From Bacteroidota bacterium (GTDB lineage: Bacteria; Bacteroidota; Ignavibacteria; UBA10030; UBA8401): a DNA stretch of 62,045 nucleotides. Positions within the stretch are counted from its first letter, which is position 1, and each line of letters opens with the position of its first letter. Of this stretch, positions 25,830 through 34,248 are shown piece after piece. The position numbers were made by a program, and so were the translations under genes. Under the pieces are notes generated by a model. That model had not been told where the DNA came from. It did not search any database and saw only the letters and a list, made by a program, of their open reading frames with translations. Where the stretch lies: positions 1-62,045 of the forward strand of contig WBUG01000011.1 in the NCBI GenBank assembly GCA_008933835.1. Direction: 5' to 3'.

Positions 25830-27503
25830 GTGAGCGATACCAAGATCATCTTCTCCATGATCGGCGTCGGGAAGGTGCATAAACCGAACAGACAGGTCCT
25901 GAAAGACATCTACCTCTCTTTCTACTACGGCGCGAAGATCGGCGTGCTCGGACTCAACGGCGCCGGTAAATCGACGCTCCTGCGCATCATCGCGGGGGTC
26001 GACACCGATTACCTCGGCACCATCAACGCGCAGAAAGGGATCACGTTCGGGTACCTTTCGCAGGAACCGGAACTCGACCGCGAGAAGACGGTGAAGCAGA
26101 TCGTGGAGGAGGGGGCGCAGGAGACGGTGGACCTGCTGAAGGAGTACGAAGCGGTCACCGCTCGGTTCGCCGAACCGGACGCCGACTTCGACAAGCTCCT
26201 CGAGAAACAGGGGGCGCTGCAGGAGAAGATCGACCATCTCAACGCGTGGGACCTGGACAGCAGACTGGAACAGGCGATGGACGCCCTCCGCTGCCCGCCG
26301 GGCGAGACGCCGGTCTCGGTCCTCTCCGGCGGCGAACGGCGCCGCGTGGCGCTCTGCCGGCTGTTGCTGCAGGAACCGGACGTGCTGCTGCTGGACGAGC
26401 CCACCAACCATCTGGACGCCGAATCGGTCTCCTGGCTCGAGCAGCATCTGGCGCAGTACAAGGGGACGGTGCTGGCGGTGACGCACGACCGGTACTTCCT
26501 CGACAACGTGGCGGGCTGGATCCTGGAACTCGACCGGGGAGAGGGGATCCCGTTCGAGGGCAACTACTCCTCCTGGCTGGAGCAGAAGCAGAAGCGGCTG
26601 GAGGTGGAGGAGAAGCAGGAATCGAAGCGCCAGAAGGTGCTGAAGCGCGAGCTGGAATGGGTGCGGATGAACCCGAAGGGACGCCACGCGAAGAGCAAGG
26701 CGCGCATCTCGTCGTACGAACAGCTGCTCTCCGAAGAGCACGAGAAACGGAACGAAGAGATCGAGATCTTCATCCCCAAAGGACCGCGCCTCGGCGACGT
26801 CGTCATCCGGGCGGAGAACGTCTCGAAGGCGTACGGCGACAACCTGCTCTACGAGAACATGAGCTTCGACCTTCCGCCGGGGGGCATCATCGGCGTCATC
26901 GGTCCCAACGGCGCCGGCAAGACGACCCTGTTCCGGATGATCACCGGACAGGAGAAGCCCGACGCCGGCGTCATCACCATCGGCGAGACGGTGAAGCTCG
27001 CGTACGTGGACCAGAACCGTCCGCTCGATCCCGAGAAGACCATCTGGGAAGAGGTCTCGGGCGGCGAGGAACTGCTCCGCTTCGGGACGCGCGAAGTGAA
27101 CTCCCGCGCGTACGTCGCCCGGTTCAACTTCAGCGGCGGGGACCAGCAGAAACTGGTGGGACAGCTCTCCGGCGGCGAGCGGAACCGCGTGCATCTGGCC
27201 AAGACGATGAAGCAGGAGGCCAACGTGCTGCTGCTCGACGAACCGACGAACGACCTGGACGTGAACACCCTCCGCGCGCTCGAAGAGGCGCTGGCGGAGT
27301 TCGCCGGCTGCGCGGTGGTCATCTCGCACGACCGCTGGTTCCTGGACCGCGTCGCGACGCACATCCTCGCGTTCGAAGGGGAGAGCCAGGTGCAGTGGTT
27401 CGACGGGAACTACTCGGAGTACGAGGAGTTCCGGAAGAAGAAGCTCGGCATCGCGGCGGACCAGCCGCACCGCATCCGCTACAAGAAGCTCGTCCGTCAG
27501 TGA
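25830..27503 (+). CDS. ettA: ABC-F translation factor, EttA type
   Basis: Ribosome-associated ATPase with two ABC domains and no membrane part, 557 aa, close to E. coli EttA's 555. Walker A motifs are GLNGAGKST and GPNGAGKTT, signatures LSGGERRRVAL and LSGGERNRVHL, and Walker B sequences LLLDEPTNHLDAES and LLLDEPTNDLDVNT; the arm and P-site tip helices lie between (about 240-310). The start is taken as GTG 25830 because the following residues align with the EttA N-terminus (FSMIGVGKV); an in-frame ATG at 25776 would add 18 residues. It probably gates elongation according to energy state. Confidence 0.93.
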   Translation: MSDTKIIFSMIGVGKVHKPNRQVLKDIYLSFYYGAKIGVLGLNGAGKSTLLRIIAGVDTDYLGTINAQKGITFGYLSQEPELDREKTVKQIVEEGAQETVDLLKEYEAVTARFAEPDADFDKLLEKQGALQEKIDHLNAWDLDSRLEQAMDALRCPPGETPVSVLSGGERRRVALCRLLLQEPDVLLLDEPTNHLDAESVSWLEQHLAQYKGTVLAVTHDRYFLDNVAGWILELDRGEGIPFEGNYSSWLEQKQKRLEVEEKQESKRQKVLKRELEWVRMNPKGRHAKSKARISSYEQLLSEEHEKRNEEIEIFIPKGPRLGDVVIRAENVSKAYGDNLLYENMSFDLPPGGIIGVIGPNGAGKTTLFRMITGQEKPDAGVITIGETVKLAYVDQNRPLDPEKTIWEEVSGGEELLRFGTREVNSRAYVARFNFSGGDQQKLVGQLSGGERNRVHLAKTMKQEANVLLLDEPTNDLDVNTLRALEEALAEFAGCAVVISHDRWFLDRVATHILAFEGESQVQWFDGNYSEYEEFRKKKLGIAADQPHRIRYKKLVRQ

Positions 27504-28459
27504 ACGCCCCGCTCCCCACGGTGCGCCGACTTCTGGCGACGGCGCTGCTCGCGGCCTCATCCGCCGCCGCGCAGGACCCGCCGCCGCTCCGGACCGACGA
27601 CGCGCTCACGACGGCGATGACCGGCATCGTCGCCGGACTCGGTCTCGACGCCGAGTTCGACACCGGCGAGGACGGCATGGAACATATCTCCTTCGCGGTG
27701 GTCGACCTCTCCGGTACCGAGCCGCGGTTCGCCGGCGTCCATGCGGACACCTTCATCTATCCCGCATCGGTCTACAAGATGTACGTCGCGGCCGAAGTCC
27801 TCCGGCAGGTCTCGCAGGGACGCACCTCGCTCACCGCGCCGGTCATCGTGCGCGCGCCCAACGACGTGGACAGGACGAAGGAGCTGGCGTGGGACCCGCG
27901 GCCGCTGCTGCGGGACGGCGACACCGTGACCGTCGCCTATCTGCTCGACCTGATGGTGACCCGCAGCGACAACTCCGCCGCCAACTGCCTCATCGACCTC
28001 GCCCGGCGGGAGAACATCAACGCGATGATGCGGCAGTACGGATGGAACGGAAGCGAGGTGACGCGCAAGTTCCTCTCCCGCCGTTTCGAAGACTCCGCCT
28101 ACGTGAAGGTCCGTTCCACCGAGACCTGCGCCCGCCATGCCGCCGAGTTCCTCCTCCGCATCCACACCAACACGCTCGTCGACCCGTGGGTGAGCCAGCA
28201 GATGCGCTCTCTCCTCGGACGCCAGCTCGATACGACGAAGCTCCAGACCGGACTCCCGGCTCGCGCGATGTTCTACCATAAGACCGGCTGGTACGCCTCA
28301 TGGACGCACGACGCCGGCATCGTGGACGACGGCACGGTCCGGTACATCATCGCCTGTTTCCTTCCGCTGCCGGAAGCACGAGCGCTCCCTCTGATGCGCC
28401 GGCTCGCTGAGCAGGTCCATGCTCATTTCATCGAGCGGGCCCGTTTGCGGTCGAAGTGA
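27500..28459 (+). CDS. exported serine hydrolase with class A beta-lactamase fold
   Basis: A 319-residue protein with signal peptide (1-24, ends AAA-Q) and penicillin-recognising motifs in order: S90-V-Y-K93 (SxxK), S156-D-N158 and K261-T-G263. The class A omega-loop Glu-x-x-Leu-Asn is not recognisable, so true beta-lactamase activity is doubtful; a peptidase or esterase of the same fold is equally possible. The start is GTG 27500, overlapping the ettA stop (GTGA), which means export is coupled to an unrelated translation factor's mRNA. Confidence 0.8.
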   Translation: MNAPLPTVRRLLATALLAASSAAAQDPPPLRTDDALTTAMTGIVAGLGLDAEFDTGEDGMEHISFAVVDLSGTEPRFAGVHADTFIYPASVYKMYVAAEVLRQVSQGRTSLTAPVIVRAPNDVDRTKELAWDPRPLLRDGDTVTVAYLLDLMVTRSDNSAANCLIDLARRENINAMMRQYGWNGSEVTRKFLSRRFEDSAYVKVRSTETCARHAAEFLLRIHTNTLVDPWVSQQMRSLLGRQLDTTKLQTGLPARAMFYHKTGWYASWTHDAGIVDDGTVRYIIACFLPLPEARALPLMRRLAEQVHAHFIERARLRSK

Positions 28460-28557
28460 CCTCCTTTTTCCCTCTCGGCGGCGAACCAGCCGCTCCTTCC
28501 CAGTGTTCAGAAGATGATCCGCGCCGAAAATGAATGAATTTGGGAGACTCCCGGCGC

Positions 28558-28586
28558 TTTAATAACTGGCGCGAAAATCGTATATT
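28558..28586 (+). promoter_or_regulatory. predicted promoter of the 2-oxoglutarate dehydrogenase gene
   Basis: TTTAAT (28558-28563), 17 bases, TATATT (28581-28586); leader about 36 bases. The -10 is good and the -35 weak. Confidence 0.45.
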
Positions 28587-28628
28587 TCAGTCCGTTTTCA
28601 TCCCCTCCTGTGCTTTCGAAAGAATGGT

Positions 28629-31600
28629 ATGTCCAAGAACTCCGTCTCTGAAAAATTCGAGCAAGTGCTGGAATCGTTCGGTCCCAACACCGGTTATGTC
28701 TGGGATGTGCTCCAGCAGTACATCGATGATCCGTCGTCCGTGAACGAGACGTGGCGGCAGCTCTTCGCCGAGGTGGTCGCCTCCGGCACCGTCATCCTTC
28801 CGCAGCGCCGCGAAACGCCCTCCGCCGAGGCCGCCGTCCCCGCTCCGGCGAAGAAGGGGGCGAAGGCGCCGTCGGCCGACGCCGTCCGCAAGCAGCTCTC
28901 CGCCATCAGCGGTGTCGCGGCGAAGATCGTCGAGAACATGGAGGCGTCCCTCTCGCTCCCCACCGCCACCTCGCTGCGCGTCATCCCGGTGAAGGTGCTG
29001 GACGAGAACCGTTCGCTCCTCAACAAGTACCTCTCCTCCCGTTCCCGCGGCAAGGTGTCGTACACCCACATCGTGGCGTGGGCCGTGGTCAAAGCGCTCA
29101 TGCGCTTTCCGAACCTCAACGCGTCGTTCGCGCGGGTGGAAGGGCAGGCATACCGGGACGACAAACCGCAGATCAACATCGGCATCGCCGTGGACATGGC
29201 GCGGAAGGACGGCTCCCGCTCGCTGCTCGTTCCGAACATCAAGGGGGCCGAGGCGATGGACTTCGCGCGCTTCGTGGAGGCGTACGACGCCGTCATCGAC
29301 AAGGCGCGCCGCGCTGCGCTCGACCCGTCGGACTTCCAGGGGACCTCCATCTCGCTCACCAATCCCGGCACCGTCGGCACCGTCGCCTCCGTTCCGCGCC
29401 TGATGCCGGGCCAGGGTTCCATCGTCGCCACCGGCGCCATCGGATACGACGCCGCTCATCAGGGGATGTCCCCGCAGACCCTCTCCGCGCTCGGGGTGAG
29501 CAAGGTCATGAACATCACCTGCACGTACGACCACCGCATCATCCAGGGGGCGGAGTCGGGACAGTTCCTGCAGTACATCCATACGCTGCTGGTCGGCGAG
29601 GAGCGGTTCTACGAGGAACTGTTCGGGGACCTGCGCATCCCGTTCAGTCCGGTGAAGTGGGCGGCGGACGTCACCGCGGTGCCGGTCGGCGGCGGCGCGG
29701 GGGACGACCATGTGGAGAAGCAGGCGCGCGTGCAGCAGCTCATCAACGCGTACCGTGTGCGCGGACATCTCGTGGCGCACCTGGACCCGCTGGTGGACGA
29801 ACCGAAGAACCATCCCGAGCTGGACCCGGGATACTACGGCCTGACGGTGTGGGACCTCGACCGGGAGTTCCTCTACACGAACAGCGAAGGGTATTCGAAA
29901 GCGACGCTGCGCGAGATCCTGGACATCCTCCACGCCACGTACTGCGGCTCCATCGGCGCGGAGTTCATGAACATCCAGGACCCGGAGCAGAAGAAGTGGC
30001 TCATCCAGGCGATGGAACCGTCGCGCAACCGGACGCTGCTGCCGCGGGAGCGGAAGCTCCAGATACTGAAGAAGCTCATCCATGCGGAGGGGTTCGAGCG
30101 GTACCTCCACACGAAGTTCGTGGGACACAAGCGGTTCTCGCTCGAAGGGGCGGAGTCGTTCGTCTCCATCGTGGACGTGGTGCTGGACGAGCTGGCGAAC
30201 CACGGCGCGGAGCGGGCGGTGATCGGCATGGCGCACCGCGGCCGGCTCAACATCCTCGCCAACGTCATCGGCAAGTCGCTCGCCCGCATCTTCTCCGAGT
30301 TCGAGGGGAGCATCGACCCCTCCACCATCCAGGGCTCCGGCGACGTGAAGTACCACCTCGGGGCGCACGGGCTCCACACCACGCTCAACGGCCGGGAGAT
30401 CACGGTGGAAGTGGCGCCGAATCCGAGCCATCTCGAAGCGGTGAATCCGGTGGTGGAGGGGATGGTCCGCGCGATGCAGGACCGTTCCGGGGACCTGGAA
30501 CGGAACCGCGCCGTCCCCATCCTGGTGCACGGGGACGCGGCGTTCGCCGGTCAGGGGATCGTCGCCGAAACGCTCAACCTCTCCCAGCTCAAAGGATACC
30601 GCACCGGCGGCACCATCCACGTCATCATCAACAACCAGATCGGCTTCACCACGTCGCCGGACGATGCGCGCTCCACCCCGTACTGCACGGACGTCGCCAA
30701 GATGGTGCAGGCCCCCATCTTCCACGTGAACGGCGACAATCCCGAAGCGTGCGCCCGCGTTGCGGCGCTGGCGGTGGCGTACCGGACGCGGTTCAAGAAG
30801 GACGTCGTCATCGACATGTTCTGCTACCGGAAGTACGGCCATAACGAGGGGGACGAACCGAGCTACACGCAGCCGCTGCTCTATAAGAAGATCAAATCCC
30901 ACCCCTCCACGCGCGAGATCTACGGGGAGCGGCTCATCCTGGACCGCGAGATCACCCGGGAGGAGTACGAACGGATGCAGCAGGAGGCGAAAGAGCGGTT
31001 CGAGCGGGCGCACGAGGCGAGCCATCTCCGCGAGATGCACATGCGGCCCGAGGTGGCGCTGGCGGTGACGGCGGAACAGATCGCGGCGATGCAGCCCTTC
31101 CGCGAAACGAGCGTGCCGTTCGGCGTGCTGCGCGACGTGGCGGTCCGGCTGGGGAGCGTTCCGGAGGACTTCGCCGTCAATCCGAAGCTCGTCAAGATGC
31201 TCGAGCAGCGCCGGCATTTCAACGAGACGACGAAGATCGACTGGGGCTTCGCGGAATCGCTCGCGTTCGGCACGCTCGTGTACGAAGGGAACGGCGTGCG
31301 TGTGAGCGGCGAGGACGTCGGCCGCGGCACCTTCAGTCACCGTCACGCGAAGCTGTACGACGCCAACACCGGCCGGGAGCACGTCCCGCTGCAGCATGTA
31401 CGGGAGGGACAGGGGCCGTTCAACGTCTTCGACAGTCTCCTGTCGGAGTTTGCCATCCTCGGGTACGAGTTCGGCTACAGCGTGTCCGACCCGCTCTCGC
31501 TCGTCATCTGGGAGGCGCAGTTCGGCGACTTCGCCAACGGCGCGCAGGTCATCATCGACCAGTTCCTCGCCGCGTCCGAAGCGAAGTGGCAGCAGCCGTG

Positions 31601-32258
31601 CGACCTCGTGCTGCTGCTACCGCACGGCTATGAAGGACAGGGGCCCGAGCACTCGAGCGCGCGTCTGGAGCGGTACCTGCAGCTCTGCGCGGAGGAGAAC
31701 ATGCAGGTCTGCAACCTCTCCACGCCGGCGCAGTTCTTCCATGCGCTCCGCCGCCAGCTGCGCGACGCCCGCCGCCGCCCGCTGGTAGTGATGACCCCCA
31801 AGTCGCTCCTGCGGCATCCGATGGTCACCTCGCTGCCGATGGAGTTCACTGACGGCGCCTTCCGTCCGGTCATCGACGACCGTTCCGCATCGCCGCTCGA
31901 CGCGACGCGGGTGGTGGTCTGTTCCGGCAAGGTGTACTACGACGCGCTGCAGATGCTGCAGGAGAAGCGGGTGGACACGGTGGCGCTCGTCCGTCTGGAA
32001 CAGTACTATCCGTATCCACAGAACGAACTCCGGGAGCTCTTCGCGAAGTACTCGGCGGCGCAGGACGTCGTATGGCTGCAGGAGGAACCGCAGAACATGG
32101 GGGCGTGGAACTTCCTGGCAGAACGGCTGCGCGGGGACCTGCGGCCGGACCAGCGGCTTCGCTACAGCGGACGCGCCGCTTCCGCCAGCACCGCCGCCGG
32201 TTCGCTCAAGCGCCACCAGTACGAACAGGAACGCCTGCTCTCCGAAGCGCTTCTGTAA
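28629..32258 (+). CDS. kgd: fused 2-oxoglutarate dehydrogenase E1 / E2 succinyltransferase core (Kgd type)
   Basis: A 1209-residue TCA-cycle enzyme like mycobacterial Kgd (about 1230 aa). After a short N-terminal helix region (1-50) and an Ala/Pro/Lys linker (60-80), residues about 85-330 are an E2 acyltransferase core with the Kgd-style YDHRIIQGAESGQFL in place of HRxxDG. The E1 part (about 360-1209) has GMAHRGRLNILAN, a thiamine-diphosphate segment HGDAAFAGQG ending in NNQIGFTT, and the C-terminal GYEGQGPEHSSARLER substrate loop. No lipoyl domain is included, so a separate lipoylated E2 is needed. It is monocistronic with its own promoter. Confidence 0.94.
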   Translation: MSKNSVSEKFEQVLESFGPNTGYVWDVLQQYIDDPSSVNETWRQLFAEVVASGTVILPQRRETPSAEAAVPAPAKKGAKAPSADAVRKQLSAISGVAAKIVENMEASLSLPTATSLRVIPVKVLDENRSLLNKYLSSRSRGKVSYTHIVAWAVVKALMRFPNLNASFARVEGQAYRDDKPQINIGIAVDMARKDGSRSLLVPNIKGAEAMDFARFVEAYDAVIDKARRAALDPSDFQGTSISLTNPGTVGTVASVPRLMPGQGSIVATGAIGYDAAHQGMSPQTLSALGVSKVMNITCTYDHRIIQGAESGQFLQYIHTLLVGEERFYEELFGDLRIPFSPVKWAADVTAVPVGGGAGDDHVEKQARVQQLINAYRVRGHLVAHLDPLVDEPKNHPELDPGYYGLTVWDLDREFLYTNSEGYSKATLREILDILHATYCGSIGAEFMNIQDPEQKKWLIQAMEPSRNRTLLPRERKLQILKKLIHAEGFERYLHTKFVGHKRFSLEGAESFVSIVDVVLDELANHGAERAVIGMAHRGRLNILANVIGKSLARIFSEFEGSIDPSTIQGSGDVKYHLGAHGLHTTLNGREITVEVAPNPSHLEAVNPVVEGMVRAMQDRSGDLERNRAVPILVHGDAAFAGQGIVAETLNLSQLKGYRTGGTIHVIINNQIGFTTSPDDARSTPYCTDVAKMVQAPIFHVNGDNPEACARVAALAVAYRTRFKKDVVIDMFCYRKYGHNEGDEPSYTQPLLYKKIKSHPSTREIYGERLILDREITREEYERMQQEAKERFERAHEASHLREMHMRPEVALAVTAEQIAAMQPFRETSVPFGVLRDVAVRLGSVPEDFAVNPKLVKMLEQRRHFNETTKIDWGFAESLAFGTLVYEGNGVRVSGEDVGRGTFSHRHAKLYDANTGREHVPLQHVREGQGPFNVFDSLLSEFAILGYEFGYSVSDPLSLVIWEAQFGDFANGAQVIIDQFLAASEAKWQQPCDLVLLLPHGYEGQGPEHSSARLERYLQLCAEENMQVCNLSTPAQFFHALRRQLRDARRRPLVVMTPKSLLRHPMVTSLPMEFTDGAFRPVIDDRSASPLDATRVVVCSGKVYYDALQMLQEKRVDTVALVRLEQYYPYPQNELRELFAKYSAAQDVVWLQEEPQNMGAWNFLAERLRGDLRPDQRLRYSGRAASASTAAGSLKRHQYEQERLLSEALL

Positions 32259-32295
32259 CGGTGTGAACGCGGTTCCCGGGCCGGGGAGAGCCGGT

Positions 32296-32323
32296 TTGAC
32301 TTTCCCTGAAAAACCCGTATCTT
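32296..32323 (+). promoter_or_regulatory. predicted sigma-70 promoter upstream of the PorV-like gene
   Basis: TTGACT (32296-32301), 16 bases, TATCTT (32318-32323). Predicted start near 32330, so the transcript begins about 134 bases before the PorV-like ATG and includes two hairpins and a small open frame. Confidence 0.65.
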
Positions 32324-32341
32324 GGTTCAGTAAAGAGGAGA

Positions 32342-32467
32342 ATGAAAAAGGAAGAATTGTTAGAGATCTCCATGGTTCCGGTCGTACCGTCCATCTCTAA
32401 CAACATTGCCGAATTCCGCTGCCGCAATGGAGAGGGATTCGGCTTTTTCATTGAAGAGGGGTTATGA
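32342..32467 (+). CDS. possible 41-residue leader peptide, coupled to the PorV-like gene
   Basis: An open frame starting MKKEELLEISMVPVV and ending EGFGFFIEEGL. It is preceded by an ideal Shine-Dalgarno tract (AAAGAGGAGA) 12 bases after the predicted transcription start, and its stop overlaps the PorV-like start (ATGA, 32464-32467). The sequence also folds into two hairpins, so it may be a regulatory leader more than a functional protein. I recognise no family. Confidence 0.4.
   Translation: MKKEELLEISMVPVVPSISNNIAEFRCRNGEGFGFFIEEGL
32357..32403 (+). promoter_or_regulatory. leader hairpin 1 upstream of the PorV-like gene
   Basis: TTGTTAGAGAT (32357-32367) and ATCTCTAACAA (32393-32403) are perfect 11-base inverted arms around a 25-base loop, inside the small leader frame. 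Confidence 0.55.
32408..32448 (+). terminator. terminator-like leader hairpin 2 upstream of the PorV-like gene
   Basis: GCCGAAT (32408-32414) pairs with ATTCGGC (32437-32443) and is followed by TTTTTC, ending 15 bases before the gene's ATG. Two further G-C pairs form with one bulged base. With the T tract on the plus strand and a promoter upstream, this is the shape of a transcription attenuator. Confidence 0.5.
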
Positions 32468-33501
32468 ACAGGGTCTCGTTCCTCATCATCATGGTCCTCC
32501 TTCCGCTGACCGCCTCCGCCCAGGAGTTCGGCAAGTACGCGGGAGAGTTCATGTCCATCGGCGTCGGCGGCCGTGCGCTCGGTCTCGGCAGCGCCTACAC
32601 CGCGCTCGCCGGCGACGTCACCGCCGGATATTGGAATCCAGCCGGCCTGGCGCGCATCGACTATCCGCAGATCGCCCTCTCGCACGACGAACGGTTCGGC
32701 ACGCTCGTCAACTACGACTACGGCGCCGTGGCGGTGCCGTACGGCGCCAACACGGTCGACCCCGCGACGGGCGCCACGATCTATAACGCCTCCTCCTTCG
32801 CCGTCAGCGTGATGCGGCTCGGCGTGGACGGCATCCACAAGGCGGACTCCAACGTGTGGAACGGCGACGCGGCGGTGCTGCCCAAGTACGACCTCATCAC
32901 CTTCTTCAATGCCGCGGACTGGGTGGTCTACGGCACGTACGCCCGCCAGCATTCGGAGGAGCTCTACTTCGGCTTCAACGTCAAGTTCATCCACCGCAGC
33001 ATCGGCGACGACCACGGCAACGGCATCGGCTTCGATGCGGGAGTGCAGTACCTCGCCACGGACCGGCTCACGCTCGGTGCGACGCTGCAGGACGCCGTCA
33101 CCACCCTCGTCGCCTGGAGCACCGGAACGAACGAACTCATCTCGCCCACGCTGAAGCTCGGCGCGGCGTACCGCCTGGAGCTCCTTGGCGGCCGGCTCAC
33201 CCCCGCCGTCGGCGCGGACGTGCGGTTCGAGAACCGCCGGTTCTCCTCCGCGATGAACGTCGGCCCCGTCAGCTTCGACCCGTACGGCGGCGTGGAGTTC
33301 GATTATAAGGACCTCTTCGCCCTCCGGGCCGGCTACAATGAGGTCGGCACCATGACCATCGGCGCCGGCATCCACCTCCGCAAACTGGACATCGACTACT
33401 CCTTCGCAAAGTTCGATGCCGCGGACCAGCTCGGCAACACGCACCGCATCTCGCTCCGCCTCACTCTGGAGGAGGACCGGTACCGCCGCGGCGCGGAGTG
33501 A
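32464..33501 (+). CDS. PorV/PorQ-family outer-membrane protein
   Basis: A 345-residue outer-membrane beta-barrel of the FadL-like PorV/PorQ family linked to type IX secretion. Signal peptide 1-20 (ends TASA-Q), then the diagnostic FMSIGVGGRALGLGSAYTAL and GYWNPAGLA segments, then amphipathic strands ending in ISLRLTLEEDRY. PorV shuttles cargo carrying sorting domains to the surface sortase; whether this paralogue does so or is one of the many PorV-like proteins of Ignavibacteria cannot be told from sequence alone. It has an unusually structured leader and is followed by a lipoprotein gene. Confidence 0.85.
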   Translation: MNRVSFLIIMVLLPLTASAQEFGKYAGEFMSIGVGGRALGLGSAYTALAGDVTAGYWNPAGLARIDYPQIALSHDERFGTLVNYDYGAVAVPYGANTVDPATGATIYNASSFAVSVMRLGVDGIHKADSNVWNGDAAVLPKYDLITFFNAADWVVYGTYARQHSEELYFGFNVKFIHRSIGDDHGNGIGFDAGVQYLATDRLTLGATLQDAVTTLVAWSTGTNELISPTLKLGAAYRLELLGGRLTPAVGADVRFENRRFSSAMNVGPVSFDPYGGVEFDYKDLFALRAGYNEVGTMTIGAGIHLRKLDIDYSFAKFDAADQLGNTHRISLRLTLEEDRYRRGAE

Positions 33502-33517
33502 CCGCTTGACCGGCACG

Positions 33518-34108
33518 ATGCACCGGGTCACCGCCTCCGCGGCCGTTCTGGCCGCCGTGCTCCTCTCCGGCTGCGCATCGGAGGCGCCCATTGTACGGCC
33601 TTCCGTCTCCGTTCCTTCCGTTCCGCACACACCGTCCGGAGCCGCAACGCTCGTGCCGGAGGGTTGGACCCCGTTCGCTGACACCTCCGGCGATCCTTCG
33701 CTCCGCATGGCGCTCCGCTCCGCGGACGGTACCGCGCTCATCGCCCTGCGTGAATTCATCGTCACCGAATCGGCCGACTCGTCGCTCCGGCGTTCCGGGC
33801 CGTGCGCCGCCGCGCAACTTTCCGCCCGGCTCCGGCTGGCGTCCGAACGCGGGCGGGTCCGGCTCACGCGCGCTCCCGCTCCGCTGAACGGCATGATGGA
33901 GACGTGTTACTTCGTGACGGACGCGGACGGACTGCTCGTCCGCGTCGCCGTGTTCCGCAAGAACGGTTCGTACTTTGAGCTGGAAGCGCGACAGCACACC
34001 GCGGACGCGGCGATGGACACCCTCGCGCGGGTCCAGTCCGACATGCTTCTCCGGATGCAGCGCGCCGAACCGGACCGGTTCCGATCCCTTCTCTCCACCG
34101 CACCGTAA
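33518..34108 (+). CDS. lipoprotein of unknown function
   Basis: A 196-residue protein starting at ATG 33518 (MHRVTASAAVLAAVLLSGC) with a textbook lipobox LSGC (Cys19), 16 bases after the PorV-like stop. A Pro/Ser/Val-rich linker precedes one compact domain (about 45-185) with alternating strands and helices (EGWTPFADTSGDPSLRM, ETCYFVTDADGLLVRVAVF). The pattern resembles small periplasmic domains that compare a mean with a predicted error, but I recognise no family. Operon position suggests an accessory to the barrel protein. Confidence 0.7.
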   Translation: MHRVTASAAVLAAVLLSGCASEAPIVRPSVSVPSVPHTPSGAATLVPEGWTPFADTSGDPSLRMALRSADGTALIALREFIVTESADSSLRRSGPCAAAQLSARLRLASERGRVRLTRAPAPLNGMMETCYFVTDADGLLVRVAVFRKNGSYFELEARQHTADAAMDTLARVQSDMLLRMQRAEPDRFRSLLSTAP

Positions 34109-34248
34109 CGCTCCGTCCATGCATGCACCCTCCGACCGGCCGGAAGACCGCGCCGGACGGAGTCGCTCTGTCCGATGGATGTGGAACAGAAGATGGAGGG
34201 GGGAGGATCCAGGAGGGGTGACGGGAGAACGGTCGTGCGGCGGACCCG
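34109..34248. other. convergent intergenic gap, no visible feature
   Basis: 140 bases between the convergent lipoprotein gene and the cyclase gene. I see short GC-rich inverted segments (ACCGGCCGGA) but no T-tailed terminator and no open frame worth calling. Confidence 0.3.

Noticed and set aside
28587-31397. Minus-strand open frame of 936 codons opposite the 2-oxoglutarate dehydrogenase gene
   Set aside because: Shadow frame of a fully conserved Kgd-type enzyme; no signal peptide, domain or ribosome-binding site.
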